Assembly: GCF_001999725.1 (NCBI RefSeq)
Contig: NZ_MDDP01000023.1
Span: 62,001-126,000 of the forward strand
Length of the DNA stretch: 64,000 nucleotides
Direction: 5' to 3'
From: Cellulophaga omnivescoria
Lineage (GTDB): Bacteria > Bacteroidota > Bacteroidia > Flavobacteriales > Flavobacteriaceae
The notes beneath the pieces are model-generated. The model was not told the origin of the DNA. It worked only from the letters and a program-made list of their open reading frames with translations, and searched no databases. Each line of letters opens with the position of its first letter. The first letter of the stretch is position 1. Shown here piece by piece: positions 28,574 to 37,363 of the stretch. The translations under genes were made by a program, and so were the position numbers.

Positions 28574-30211
28574 ATGCTTAAGAAGAAGTTCTATATTGTA
28601 GTTTTAGTACTAGCTATTATTGGCTGTAAACAAAAAGAACCTCCTAAAAAGCAAGTACACAAAAGGCCTAATATTATTTTTATTATGTCTGATGATCATG
28701 CTGTACAAGCAATTAGTGCTTACAACCATTCTATTGGCAAATTAGCTCCAACACCCAATATAGACAAAATTGCTACAGAAGGTGCAATTTTTAATAGCAG
28801 CTATGTAACAAATTCTATTTGTGGACCAAGTAGGGCTGTTATTTTAACAGGCAAGCACAGTCATATAAATGGGTTTAGACAAAATGGAGATCATTTTAAT
28901 GGAGACCAGGAAACGCTACCTAAAATTTTAAAAAATGAAGGCTACCAAACAGCCTTAATGGGCAAATGGCATTTGCATGATTACCCACAAGGTTTTGATA
29001 ATTGGAAAATTCTTGTAGATCAAGGAAATTATTACAATCCCGATTTTATTGAAAACGGAGACACCACCCGTGTTAAAGGCTATGCTACAGACTTAATTAC
29101 TGCAGATGCTATAGATTGGCTTAAAAACAAAAGAAAAGACAGTGTGCCCTTCTTTTTAATGGTGCAACATAAAGCACCACATAGAAATTGGATGCCAGCA
29201 CTTCGTCATTTAAATAAATATGACTCGGTTACTTTTTCCTTACCTACTTCTTATTTTCCTAAATTTAGCAATCAAAATGCAAGTAGTACACAGCAACAAA
29301 CCATTTATAAAGATATGTATGAGGGTCACGACTTAAAACTATCTAGTGGCTTAAACAAAACTACACTGGCCCACAATCCTTGGAAAACAGATTTTGAGCG
29401 TATGTCTACCAAACAAAGAGCAATTTGGGATAGTGCATATATAGCTAAAAACAACGCCTTTTACAAAGCCAAACTAAGTAACGAGGAAATAGCTATATGG
29501 AAAGGACAAAGGTACTTACAAGATTATATGGCAACTATTGCATCTGTAGATGAAGGAGTAGGCGAAATATTAGATTATTTAAAAGCCAATAATTTAGAGG
29601 AAAATACCATTGTAGTTTATACTTCTGACCAAGGTTTTTATATGGGTGAAAATGGCTGGTTTGATAAGCGTTTTATGTATGAAGAATCTTTTAGAACACC
29701 ATTACTTATTAAATACCCACAAACCATAAAACCAGGTACAAAAATAAATGCTATGGTACAAAATTTAGATTATGCACCCACTATTTTAGATTTTGCTGGC
29801 ATACCTAATAAAGCTGAAAATATGCAGGGAATATCCTTTAAAGGTTTGTTAGATGGTACAATAAATGAAGACGATTTTAGAGACGCTATTTACTACCATT
29901 ACTATGACTATCCTGCTTTTCATATGGTAAAAAAACATTATGGTATTAAAACAAAACGTTATAAGCTTATTCATTTTTATGATGATATTGATGTTTGGGA
30001 ATTTTACGATCTAGAAACAGACCCAAAAGAGCAGATTAACCAAATTAATAATACTACGTATGCAAAAGAAATTGAACTAATGCATACTAAATTGAAAGAA
30101 CTTCAAAAAGAATATAAAATAACTAATAAAGAGTTTACAAAAGCCAAAAAAGAAGACGTAAACAAGGCATACAAACAATTTAAAAAACTTAGAGGCATAC
30201 CTAAAAGTTAA
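28574..30211 (+). CDS. Sulfatase-family (FGly) lipoprotein
   Basis: The 545-residue protein has a lipobox AIIGC (Cys18). The alkaline-phosphatase-like fold starts with the metal-binding NIIFIMSDDHAV. The formylglycine motif C-G-P-S-R has its Cys at residue 83, so the enzyme needs an FGly-generating sulfatase maturase encoded elsewhere. TSDQGFYMGENGWFDKRFMYEES provides further metal and substrate residues. S1 sulfatases remove sulfate esters. Related FGly enzymes cleave phosphodiesters or phosphonate esters, so a phosphoglycerol-type decoration is an alternative. It is the last gene of the locus and a hairpin follows. Confidence 0.88.
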   Translation: MLKKKFYIVVLVLAIIGCKQKEPPKKQVHKRPNIIFIMSDDHAVQAISAYNHSIGKLAPTPNIDKIATEGAIFNSSYVTNSICGPSRAVILTGKHSHINGFRQNGDHFNGDQETLPKILKNEGYQTALMGKWHLHDYPQGFDNWKILVDQGNYYNPDFIENGDTTRVKGYATDLITADAIDWLKNKRKDSVPFFLMVQHKAPHRNWMPALRHLNKYDSVTFSLPTSYFPKFSNQNASSTQQQTIYKDMYEGHDLKLSSGLNKTTLAHNPWKTDFERMSTKQRAIWDSAYIAKNNAFYKAKLSNEEIAIWKGQRYLQDYMATIASVDEGVGEILDYLKANNLEENTIVVYTSDQGFYMGENGWFDKRFMYEESFRTPLLIKYPQTIKPGTKINAMVQNLDYAPTILDFAGIPNKAENMQGISFKGLLDGTINEDDFRDAIYYHYYDYPAFHMVKKHYGIKTKRYKLIHFYDDIDVWEFYDLETDPKEQINQINNTTYAKEIELMHTKLKELQKEYKITNKEFTKAKKEDVNKAYKQFKKLRGIPKS

Positions 30212-30237
30212 AAAGTCGGTATTTACACACCGACTTT
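30212..30237 (+). terminator. Hairpin closing the polysaccharide locus
   Basis: AAAGTCGGT / ACCGACTTT (9-bp stem, 8-base loop) begins directly after the sulfatase stop codon. The T-run is short, so it may be a processing or pausing hairpin as well as a terminator. Confidence 0.6.
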
Positions 30238-30340
30238 AACTGACTTAAATTAGATTAATAAAAGAACAATTAATCTAACGCAAATGTTAAGGTTTTTATG
30301 GTCTTAAATGTTAATTTAATATCAAAGTTGTATTAACGTT

Positions 30341-31516
30341 TTACGCTATTACCTCCTCTTTAGTCACTATTTTATTTACAATAAGTGCAATTGCACCATC
30401 ACCAGTAATATTTGCGGCAGTACCAAAACTATCCATTGCAATATAAAGTGCTATCATTAATGCTTGTGCCTCTGCGTTAAAACCCAACATTGTTTGTAAT
30501 ATACCTACCGCAGCCATAATTGCACCTCCAGGAACTCCTGGTGCAGCAACCATTGCTATACCTAACATCATTACAAAACCAGCAAACATTGTAAAATTAA
30601 AATCTAAACCTTGCATAAGCATAAGTGCTACTGCACAGGCAACAATTTTCATTGTACTACCCGCTAAATGTATAGTGGCGCAAAGTGGCACAACAAAATT
30701 AGCAACCTTAGGAGATACGCCATTTTTTTGTACTTGCTGTAACGTAACTGGTATGGTAGCAGCAGAAGATTGTGTACCCAAAGCTGTTAAATATGCAGGA
30801 GCCATATTAAGTAGTGCTTTTACTGGATTTTGTTTGGTTATTGCACCAGCTATAATAAACTGTACTAACATTAGTAAAAAGTGCATTATAAAAATAATTC
30901 CTATAATTTTTAAAAACACACTAAGTACAGACTCTACCTGACCATTATAAGCAATGGCAGAAAAAATACCAAGAATATATAATGGCAATAAAGGAATAAT
31001 TACCTTCTCTATAACCATCATTATTATTTTTTGAAAATCGTTAGCTACTTTTTTTAAGCTACTTTCTCCTTGTGATGCCAATCCTAAACCAATTACAAAT
31101 GCCAGTACTAAGGCAGACATAACATCTAATACAGGAGGAATTGTTATAGAGAAAAACGGACTTAATTTTTCTACACCTTCACCAACATTTTGTACGGTTT
31201 GTGGTTCTATAAATGAAGGGAAAAAGCCTGATGCTACAAAGTAGGTTGAAAACCCCGAGAATAAAGTAGATCCATATGCTATAGCGGCTGTAATAAGTAA
31301 TAATTTACCTGCTCCCTTGCCAAGATCTGCAATTGCAGGCATAATTAAACCTAAAATAATTAACGGTATTGCAAAGCCTAAAAACTGACTAAAAACAGCT
31401 TTAAAAGTGTTAAATAACCTATTTATAGATTCTGGTAAATACAAGCCTATAAGTATACCTAAAATAATTGCAATAAATACTTTAAATAATAGGTTTGAAG
31501 TAATTTTTTTAAGCAT
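30341..31516 (-). CDS. Dicarboxylate/amino acid:cation symporter (DAACS family)
   Basis: The 391-residue integral membrane protein has the DAACS layout: eight transmembrane segments and hairpin loops. Motifs include GIFSAIAYNG, a serine-rich re-entrant loop LGTQSSAATIPVTL, and FVVPLCATIHLAGSTMK. It takes up glutamate, aspartate or C4-dicarboxylates with sodium or protons. The exact substrate is not clear. It lies alone, facing the polysaccharide locus, with 105 bases to the metallophosphoesterase gene upstream. Confidence 0.9.
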   Translation of the reverse strand: MLKKITSNLLFKVFIAIILGILIGLYLPESINRLFNTFKAVFSQFLGFAIPLIILGLIMPAIADLGKGAGKLLLITAAIAYGSTLFSGFSTYFVASGFFPSFIEPQTVQNVGEGVEKLSPFFSITIPPVLDVMSALVLAFVIGLGLASQGESSLKKVANDFQKIIMMVIEKVIIPLLPLYILGIFSAIAYNGQVESVLSVFLKIIGIIFIMHFLLMLVQFIIAGAITKQNPVKALLNMAPAYLTALGTQSSAATIPVTLQQVQKNGVSPKVANFVVPLCATIHLAGSTMKIVACAVALMLMQGLDFNFTMFAGFVMMLGIAMVAAPGVPGGAIMAAVGILQTMLGFNAEAQALMIALYIAMDSFGTAANITGDGAIALIVNKIVTKEEVIA

Positions 31517-31621
31517 AGCCTAGTTTTTATTTTTATAAAAAACACAAATATAGCCTAAGTAAGCTAGTCACTAATTTATTATAACAGTTACTTATTAACT
31601 AGCTAGGTTTATAAACTAGAA

Positions 31622-32701
31622 TTAATCTAAAGAAAAAGAAAAGTCGTTATAACTTTCTGTGCTCCATGCCAAGTGCCTTGTAGCTGGTGATGCTGCAAAA
31701 AACGGAGAAAACGTATGCACCTTTACCGTTTTGTTATCTGGTAAAAACTCTAAAATTCGTAACCAACCGTCTCCACCATTACCTTGCCATCCGCCACCCA
31801 TAGCTTGGGCGTTAAATGCCATTTGACTCACTTTTTTACCTCCTTTATTTTTGTCTACTTTAAAGCCCACGTGAGCTTTAAAATCATCTGCACCACCAAT
31901 ATGACCAGAAAACACTAGTTGTATATTTTTAGATGGTTCTACTAATTTTTTCCAAACTGCCTCTCCGTAGTTAGCATCTTTTACAGGATAATTCTCTTTT
32001 TCTATACGCTGGTTTTTAGCGTTTAAGTAAGAGTGCGTAAGTACTGCAACTGTATGGTTTTTGTACTTATCTTCATCTACCACATTTTTTGCCCATTGTA
32101 CAATAGTATCTCTTGGTGCAAACTCTAAGGTCATAAATAAAAATTTACGCCCATTAGGCGCGGTAAAATTAAAAGCTGCGTTTTCTAAACTTGGGTGGCC
32201 GCCAGCATTTTTTGCAGCCGCACTTAGTAACTTATAATTAGCTTGGTTTTTATGCGCTGGAAAATACGTATTGTAGTTAGATCCTCTGTGTTCTACACCT
32301 TTGTATCCGTAATCATGATTACCTGCAGCCAACACATAAGGTACTTGCCCATCTAACCTACCAAACATTCTAGACACAGCCATCCATTGTTGTCTGCTTG
32401 TTTGGTTTCCGTTTTTACCGTCGGGGATAATCATATCGTTTTGCTCTACTAAATCTCCGGTACACAATACCATTTTAATATTTAGTGAATCTACGTTTTC
32501 ACTTATCCAAGCCGTCATTAAATCTAAAGTGCCTTGGTTGCGTTGGTACTTAACGTAGTTTTGAGTATCTGGTACCAAGATTAAACTCCATGAGTTTGGG
32601 TTAGATAGTTTTGGTGCTTTGTATTTTTTTTGGGCTATAATAGATTGTTGGGTTGCAAAAAGTAACAACGTTACTACTATAAACTGGTAAACCTTTTTCA
32701 T
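31622..32701 (-). CDS. Secreted metallophosphoesterase
   Basis: I start the gene at ATG 32701 (MKKVYQFIVVTLLLFATQQS), which gives a signal peptide. The in-frame ATG pair 57-60 bases upstream adds an unlikely leader. The calcineurin-type motifs are present in order: LVPDTQNY (first Asp), LCTGDLVEQND, AAGNHDYG, LTHSYLN and FSGHIGGADD. The product (359 residues) should hydrolyse phosphomonoesters or diesters in the periplasm or outside. The substrate is unknown. No operon partner is evident. Confidence 0.87.
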   Translation of the reverse strand: MKKVYQFIVVTLLLFATQQSIIAQKKYKAPKLSNPNSWSLILVPDTQNYVKYQRNQGTLDLMTAWISENVDSLNIKMVLCTGDLVEQNDMIIPDGKNGNQTSRQQWMAVSRMFGRLDGQVPYVLAAGNHDYGYKGVEHRGSNYNTYFPAHKNQANYKLLSAAAKNAGGHPSLENAAFNFTAPNGRKFLFMTLEFAPRDTIVQWAKNVVDEDKYKNHTVAVLTHSYLNAKNQRIEKENYPVKDANYGEAVWKKLVEPSKNIQLVFSGHIGGADDFKAHVGFKVDKNKGGKKVSQMAFNAQAMGGGWQGNGGDGWLRILEFLPDNKTVKVHTFSPFFAASPATRHLAWSTESYNDFSFSLD

Positions 32702-33021
32702 ACAAGTGTAATTATTTATCAATCTTAAAAATTGATTGTCTTCTTTTATTTTAGTCATCAAAAATAACTGAAAAATTACTTTTGGAATCTATAAAACAAA
32801 TTATATAAAGTTAACTTAATATTAAAAAAGGAGCATATTTGTAAAGTATCAACCTAAAAATATAAAACAAATAGCCACTTATTAATTCAAAGCTATTTTA
32901 ATACATTTAAACAAAAATTATATGTTCTTATAATGGTATTGGAGTAACAAAAAAAGCACTAAATACAAAAAATGGACTCCTGAATACGGAAAAGCTCTTT
33001 ATTACAGATATTAAAGAAGAG

Positions 33022-33450
33022 TTGTACTCCGACAAAGCTTACAACCGTGCCGTAGTTGCATATAAAAACAACGTTCCTTTTCAGCTCTTGGTAACAGATT
33101 TACAGTTTAAAGAAGGATATACAGACCGTAAACTTACATCTGGCATAGAGCTTATAAATGCCATAGAAAGGATACAACATACTATTAAGGTTATTGTAAA
33201 CTCTATGGAAGATTACCTAACAAAAATAAAAGCTCTTTTTAAAGAGCAAAAAATGAATGGGTTTGTATGTAAAGGCAGAGAAAACTTAAATGAACATATG
33301 ACGGCCATACAAGATGTTTATAATGGTAATAGCTATGTTTCTCCGCAAATAAATATGAGTTCTAACACTTCTATTATAGAGCTAGATGATTTTGAGGCTA
33401 AGAATACAACGCATCTAATTGCTAAACTTACCAGAGACGGAATTATATAA
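33022..33450 (+). pseudogene. Truncated response regulator remnant (receiver part, HTH missing)
   Basis: The frame is open from 32911 but has no ATG before 33229. The first usable start is TTG 33022. The translated text contains a receiver phosphorylation-site strand (FQLLVTDLQF) and helix (LTSGIELINAIERI). It then has a later receiver/linker part (KMNGFVCKGRENLNEHMTAI). The first beta strand and acidic DD pair of a receiver are missing. After IIELDD the sequence jumps to KNTTHLIAKLTRDGII and stops. From memory, intact flavobacterial relatives carry about 45-50 residues of LuxR-like HTH before such an ending. I infer an N-terminal loss plus an internal deletion. A short functional protein cannot be excluded. 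Confidence 0.6.
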
Positions 33451-33461
33451 TTCCTAGATTA

Positions 33462-34274
33462 CTAAATCACAGAAAACTTAAAAAAAACAGGAAGATGATC
33501 TGATAAGTCTCTTCCTGCATCCAAATTATTACAAGTTTTAATAAAGTCTATAACCTTAGAATCTACCTTTTGTATTTGTTTAGAGTAAAAAATATTATCA
33601 ATAGCGTGGTTGGTATACTGCCCCCTGTAACATTTCCTTTTTAGCGTTGTTTTCTTATTTACTACTGCAGTTTTGTAGCCTTTATTTTTGAGATTGTTAA
33701 ACGCATCGTTTTTATCATTTATATTAAAATCTCCTACAAGTAATATTGGTGAGGTAAACGAATTTAATATATATTTTGATATTGCTTTTACTTCGCTTTC
33801 CGGGTCTCTATTATATGGTCTAGAGTGAAAATTAAGTACGGTAAATTTTTTGCCTTCAATATAAAAATTTAGTAAAAAAGGTTCTCTCTCTACCTGCTCG
33901 TCTAGCTCTTTTACCAAAAAACCTCTGCTCTTTATTTTAATATGTTTTGTTTTCCAAATAAAGGCATAACGCTCTGTTATATATTTGGAGCTGTTGGTAG
34001 GATTACTAATTACATAGTCCCACTTACTACCTTTTCTATTTAAAATGTCAGATAATTTAGCCACCGCTTGTGCACCGCCATAACCAGCCACAACTTCTTG
34101 TATTGCTAAAATATCTGTATCTCTAACAATATCTGCTATTTTGTCTAATTCTTCACTGTTTTTAGTTTTACCAAAATCTCTAATATTCCAAGAGATTATC
34201 TTTACTTCTTTAGACTGAGAATACGTAGAAAAATGAAGAGATATTAAACACAGTAATAATAGTTTTTTTAGCAT
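33462..34274 (-). CDS. Secreted endonuclease/exonuclease/phosphatase-family protein
   Basis: The 270-residue protein has a signal peptide (about 1-19). EEP-fold motifs are KIISWNIRDFG, ILAIQEVV (metal-binding Glu), LNFHSRPYN, LVGDFNIND and the final SDHLPVFFKF with the catalytic Asp-His pair. It may be an extracellular DNase or a phosphodiesterase. Substrate is not defined by the sequence. The 244-base gap to the next gene, which is divergent, shows nothing else I can name. Confidence 0.87.
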   Translation of the reverse strand: MLKKLLLLCLISLHFSTYSQSKEVKIISWNIRDFGKTKNSEELDKIADIVRDTDILAIQEVVAGYGGAQAVAKLSDILNRKGSKWDYVISNPTNSSKYITERYAFIWKTKHIKIKSRGFLVKELDEQVEREPFLLNFYIEGKKFTVLNFHSRPYNRDPESEVKAISKYILNSFTSPILLVGDFNINDKNDAFNNLKNKGYKTAVVNKKTTLKRKCYRGQYTNHAIDNIFYSKQIQKVDSKVIDFIKTCNNLDAGRDLSDHLPVFFKFSVI

Positions 34275-34518
34275 TTTATTAATTATTTAAAAGCAAAAGT
34301 AACCTCATTACGGATATCCGTAAAACTATTTTTATAAGTAGGTTTCTTTTTGTGCTGTTGTTACTAATAGTTGCAATTATAAAGATATTTGGTCTGCTTG
34401 CTAATGCGGTAATAGGGGAAGTTATCCAAATTAGTAGGCAAGGCCTTTTCTTTACACATTTCTGTATTTTATTGTAAGTTAAATAATGTAAGTTTGTATT
34501 TTTCTACGCACAACCACT

Positions 34519-34866
34519 ATGACTAAACCGTACTACGAAATTAAGAAGACCATTACTAATGAGTACTACTATAATTTAAAAACTAGTGAAGGAGAAATAA
34601 TATTATATGGTGAAGTATTTAAAAGTTTAGAAGCGTGTAAACAACAAATTATTTTTATTAAACAATATGCTTATGATTATGATTACTACTACAGTAAACT
34701 AACAAAAAACAACAAGCATTACTTTTATTTGTGTTTAAATAAGGATACGCTGCTAGGCAAAAGCAATATATACAATACAGAAGAAGAAAAAGAACTAGGC
34801 ATTGCATCTGTAATGCTATGTGCTACAGTAGCTACTATTAAGGTTTTTAGTGAGGAAGAGGAATAG
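34519..34866 (+). CDS. DUF1508 (YegP-like) small protein
   Basis: The 115-residue protein has two copies of the DUF1508 unit. One runs from EYYYNLKTSEGEIILYGEVF and the other from HYFYLCLNKDTLLGKSNIY, each followed by a helix (SLEACKQQIIFIKQYA and TEEEKELGIASVMLCA). It lacks a signal peptide. YegP-like proteins are small cytoplasmic proteins of unknown function. The second unit is more diverged. It is a single gene. Confidence 0.75.
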   Translation: MTKPYYEIKKTITNEYYYNLKTSEGEIILYGEVFKSLEACKQQIIFIKQYAYDYDYYYSKLTKNNKHYFYLCLNKDTLLGKSNIYNTEEEKELGIASVMLCATVATIKVFSEEEE

Positions 34867-34994
34867 TTTGGCAGCTTAATTTTAATTTACTCTAAACTAA
34901 ATTCTAATTTTTTAGTTACCCTCATATATTAACTTGTTGCTAATCATAAAAAAACGAATCATAATTTGCCCCCTTGATTATCACCTAAAACCAA

Positions 34995-35024
34995 AAAAGC
35001 CTTTACATTTCTGTAAAGGCTTTT
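34995..35024 (-). terminator. Terminator downstream of the tRNA
   Basis: AAAAGCCTTTACA / TGTAAAGGCTTTT is a 13-bp perfect inverted repeat with a 4-base loop. It starts 10 bases beyond the tRNA 3' end, with a T-run on the minus strand. Confidence 0.85.
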
Positions 35025-35033
35025 ATTTGCTTG

Positions 35034-35107
35034 TGGTCCCACATGGGCTCGAACCATGGACCCCCTGATTATGAGTCAGGTGCTCTAACCAGCTGAGCTA
35101 TAGGACC
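35034..35107 (-). tRNA. tRNA with CAU anticodon (Met elongator or Ile2)
   Basis: The 74-base minus-strand cloverleaf has a 7-bp acceptor stem (GGTCCTA with TGGGACC, one G-U), D-arm AGCTCAGCTGGTTAGAGC, anticodon loop CTCATAA, and a 5-bp T-arm around TTCGAGC. The paired 1-72 end excludes initiator tRNA. A CAU anticodon means either elongator tRNA-Met or a tRNA-Ile2 whose C34 is converted to lysidine. The sequence alone does not decide. CCA is not encoded. Confidence 0.93.
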
Positions 35108-35122
35108 TGCATTTTGCGGATG

Positions 35123-35155
35123 CAATATTACTATTTATTTTGTTACAATCCAAAA
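35123..35155 (-). promoter_or_regulatory. Promoter of the CAU tRNA
   Basis: On the minus strand TTTTG is followed 20 bases later by TAATATTG, one mismatch from TAnnTTTG. This is the best-spaced -33/-7 pair seen in the window, ending 16 bases before the tRNA. Confidence 0.5.
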
Positions 35156-35180
35156 GAACATTGCAGTTATATTAACTTTT

Positions 35181-35594
35181 TTATTTTAATGGCGCTGGTG
35201 CTTCTTGGCAAAGCTCTATTAATGTGCCATTTGTACCCTTTGGATGTAAAAAAGCAACTAGTTTATTATCTGCTCCTTTTTTAGGCGTTTCGTTTAAAAC
35301 CACAAAACCTTCAGCTTTTAAACGTGCAATTTCTGCAACAATATCATCTACTGCAAATGCTATATGGTGCACACCTTCACCTTTTTTAGCTATAAATTTT
35401 GCAATCGGACTATCTTCTTTAGTTGCCTCTAACAGTTCAATTTTATTTGGGCCTTGCATAAAAAAAGAGGTTTTAACACCCTCAGACGCTACTTCTTCTT
35501 CTTTATAACTTGGTGTGCCCAACAATTTTTCAAACAAAATATTAGATGCTTTAAGGTCTTTAACTGCTATTCCTATATGTTCTATTTTTTGCAT
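35181..35594 (-). CDS. mce: Methylmalonyl-CoA epimerase
   Basis: The 137-residue protein has the vicinal-oxygen-chelate fold: MQKIEHIGIAVKDL with a metal His, then EGVHHIAFAVDDI and the final GTLIELCQE with the metal Glu. It interconverts the S and R forms of methylmalonyl-CoA, linking propionyl-CoA to the TCA cycle through the B12-dependent mutase. It is divergent from rbfA, a pairing common in Flavobacteria. The mutase is not in this window. Confidence 0.93.
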   Translation of the reverse strand: MQKIEHIGIAVKDLKASNILFEKLLGTPSYKEEEVASEGVKTSFFMQGPNKIELLEATKEDSPIAKFIAKKGEGVHHIAFAVDDIVAEIARLKAEGFVVLNETPKKGADNKLVAFLHPKGTNGTLIELCQEAPAPLK

Positions 35595-35697
35595 AATCTA
35601 TCTTTAAAAATATAAAGGCTAAAATTACAACAATTAATCTTTTAGGTAATCCCCTAGGATACTAGGCTAAGGTATAGGACTCTAATAATATAAATTG

Positions 35698-35705
35698 TAC
35701 TTTTG
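35698..35705 (+). promoter_or_regulatory. -7 promoter element directly before rbfA start
   Basis: TACTTTTG matches TAnnTTTG and ends 4 bases before ATG 35710. This implies a leaderless or nearly leaderless transcript, and argues against the ATG at 35695. Confidence 0.5.
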
Positions 35706-35709
35706 CCCT

Positions 35710-36102
35710 ATGGAAACTCAAAGACAGAAAAAAATAGGAGGCGTAATACAAAAAGATATCGCAGATATCTTACAACGCGCAGTGATTGATGGTGGTTTGC
35801 GTGGTACACTTATATCTGTTTCTAAGGTGGTTGTTACTACAGATTTATCTATAGCTAAAGTATATATTAGTATTTTTCCGCATAAAAATGCAGACGAACT
35901 TTTAGAAGGTATAAAATCTAATCAACCATTAATTAAACATGAACTTGCACAGCGTACCAAAAACCAATTGCGTCGTGTACCAGAATTATTATTTTTTATA
36001 GACGATTCTTTAGAATACATAGATGGTATAGAAAAATCTTTAAAGGGAGAAGACAACCCTATAGAAAATCCGGATTTGTTAGAACGCAGAAAAAAATCTT
36101 AA
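35710..36102 (+). CDS. rbfA: Ribosome-binding factor A
   Basis: The 130-residue protein starts METQRQKKIGGVIQKDIADIL, the RbfA family N-terminus. It continues with SKVVVTTDLSIAKVYISIFP (KH-like domain) and LRRVPELLFFIDDSLEYIDGIEKSL. An in-frame ATG 15 bases upstream is rejected because it overlaps the promoter element and does not fit the family. RbfA helps mature the 30S subunit near the 16S rRNA 5' end. It is followed after 2 bases by the permease gene, an operon seen in related genomes. Confidence 0.95.
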   Translation: METQRQKKIGGVIQKDIADILQRAVIDGGLRGTLISVSKVVVTTDLSIAKVYISIFPHKNADELLEGIKSNQPLIKHELAQRTKNQLRRVPELLFFIDDSLEYIDGIEKSLKGEDNPIENPDLLERRKKS

Positions 36103-36104
36103 GA

Positions 36105-37313
36105 TTGAATTTTCCGCTATACATCGCTAAGCGATATGTACGCTCTAAAAGCAGTCAAAACGCTGTAAATATTATCAATTTTATTACTTTTTTAGTAATT
36201 GTTATTGGTTCTGCAGCGCTTTTTATTGTATTATCTGGCTTTGCCGGATTAAAAACGTACAGCCTTAGCTTTAGTGAAAGTTTTGATCCAGATTTAAAAG
36301 CTTCTCCATTAACAGGAAAATTTATATCGGTTTTACCAGAACAAGAAACCAAATTACAAAATATAGACGGTGTACTTTCTTTTTCTAAAGAACTAGAAGA
36401 AAAGGTATACTTTTTACATAACGAGAAAAGCCATATTGGCTATATTAAAGGTGTAGATAGTAACTACAATAAAGTTACTAGCATAGATAGTACTTTGTAT
36501 TTTGGCGAGTGGTTATTAGACCACCAAAGAGGTGTAGTTGGTATTGGTATTGCTAATTTACTAGGCTTAACAGTTAATAATTTCAGAAGTCCACTACAAA
36601 TATTAGTGCCAAAACCAAAAAAAGGTGCGGTTAACCAAGGCGGATTTAATAAAACACCATACAACCAGCACAATGTTGTAGTTAGTGGTATGTATAATGT
36701 AGCAGAGGACCTAGATAAAAAATACCTTTTTACAAGTTTGCCTGTAGTACAAAAACTATTAGAAAAAGATAGTTTACAGGTTTCTGCTATAAATTTTAAA
36801 ATTGATGACGCTAAAGATATTAACAGTATTAAAAAAGAAATTGCCGTTGTTTTTAACCAAAAGATAGTTTTAAAAGATAGGCAAGAGCAAAATAGCACGC
36901 TACACCGTATGTTAAACACTGAAAACTTGGCTACTTACCTAATTTTTACGTTAGTACTTATAATAGCCTTATTTAATGTTGTAGGCGCTATTATTATGAT
37001 GATTTTAGACAAGCAACAAAACTCTAAAACACTTTACTACTTAGGCACAACTATAAAAGAATTACGAAAAATATACTTTATACAGGGTACACTTGTTACC
37101 AGTTTGGGTGGTTTGGTTGGTGTACTTATTGGCTCTATATTAATTGTTTCTCAACTAGCGTTTGGATGGCTTAAAATAAACGCATTTTTAGCCTATCCAG
37201 TAGAATACAAATTACTAAATGTTGTAATTGTATTAGCTACTATTATTGTACTAGGGTTAATATCTGCTAAAATTGCAAGTAGCAGAATAAGTAAAAAGCT
37301 TGTTACACAATAA
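36105..37313 (+). CDS. LolC/LolE-type ABC transporter permease (FtsX fold)
   Basis: The 402-residue protein starts with TTG at 36105 (MNFPLYIAKRYVRSKSSQNAVNI). There is no better ATG, and the N-terminus matches the family. The topology is one N-terminal helix (about 24-46), a large periplasmic domain (about 47-270) and three C-terminal helices (about 275-395). This is the LolC/E or MacB-like arrangement used in lipoprotein release. No ATPase gene is adjacent, so a LolD partner must be elsewhere. It is tightly linked to rbfA and convergent with dusB. Confidence 0.87.
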   Translation: MNFPLYIAKRYVRSKSSQNAVNIINFITFLVIVIGSAALFIVLSGFAGLKTYSLSFSESFDPDLKASPLTGKFISVLPEQETKLQNIDGVLSFSKELEEKVYFLHNEKSHIGYIKGVDSNYNKVTSIDSTLYFGEWLLDHQRGVVGIGIANLLGLTVNNFRSPLQILVPKPKKGAVNQGGFNKTPYNQHNVVVSGMYNVAEDLDKKYLFTSLPVVQKLLEKDSLQVSAINFKIDDAKDINSIKKEIAVVFNQKIVLKDRQEQNSTLHRMLNTENLATYLIFTLVLIIALFNVVGAIIMMILDKQQNSKTLYYLGTTIKELRKIYFIQGTLVTSLGGLVGVLIGSILIVSQLAFGWLKINAFLAYPVEYKLLNVVIVLATIIVLGLISAKIASSRISKKLVTQ

Positions 37314-37363
37314 ATAAGTAATACCTTAAGGTTTAGCGTTTTTGTGTAAGTAACACAAAGCCA

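Noticed and set aside
37314-37363. Terminator between the LolC/E-type gene and dusB
   Set aside because: Only a short imperfect pairing around TTTGTGT is present, without a T-run; not strong enough to list.
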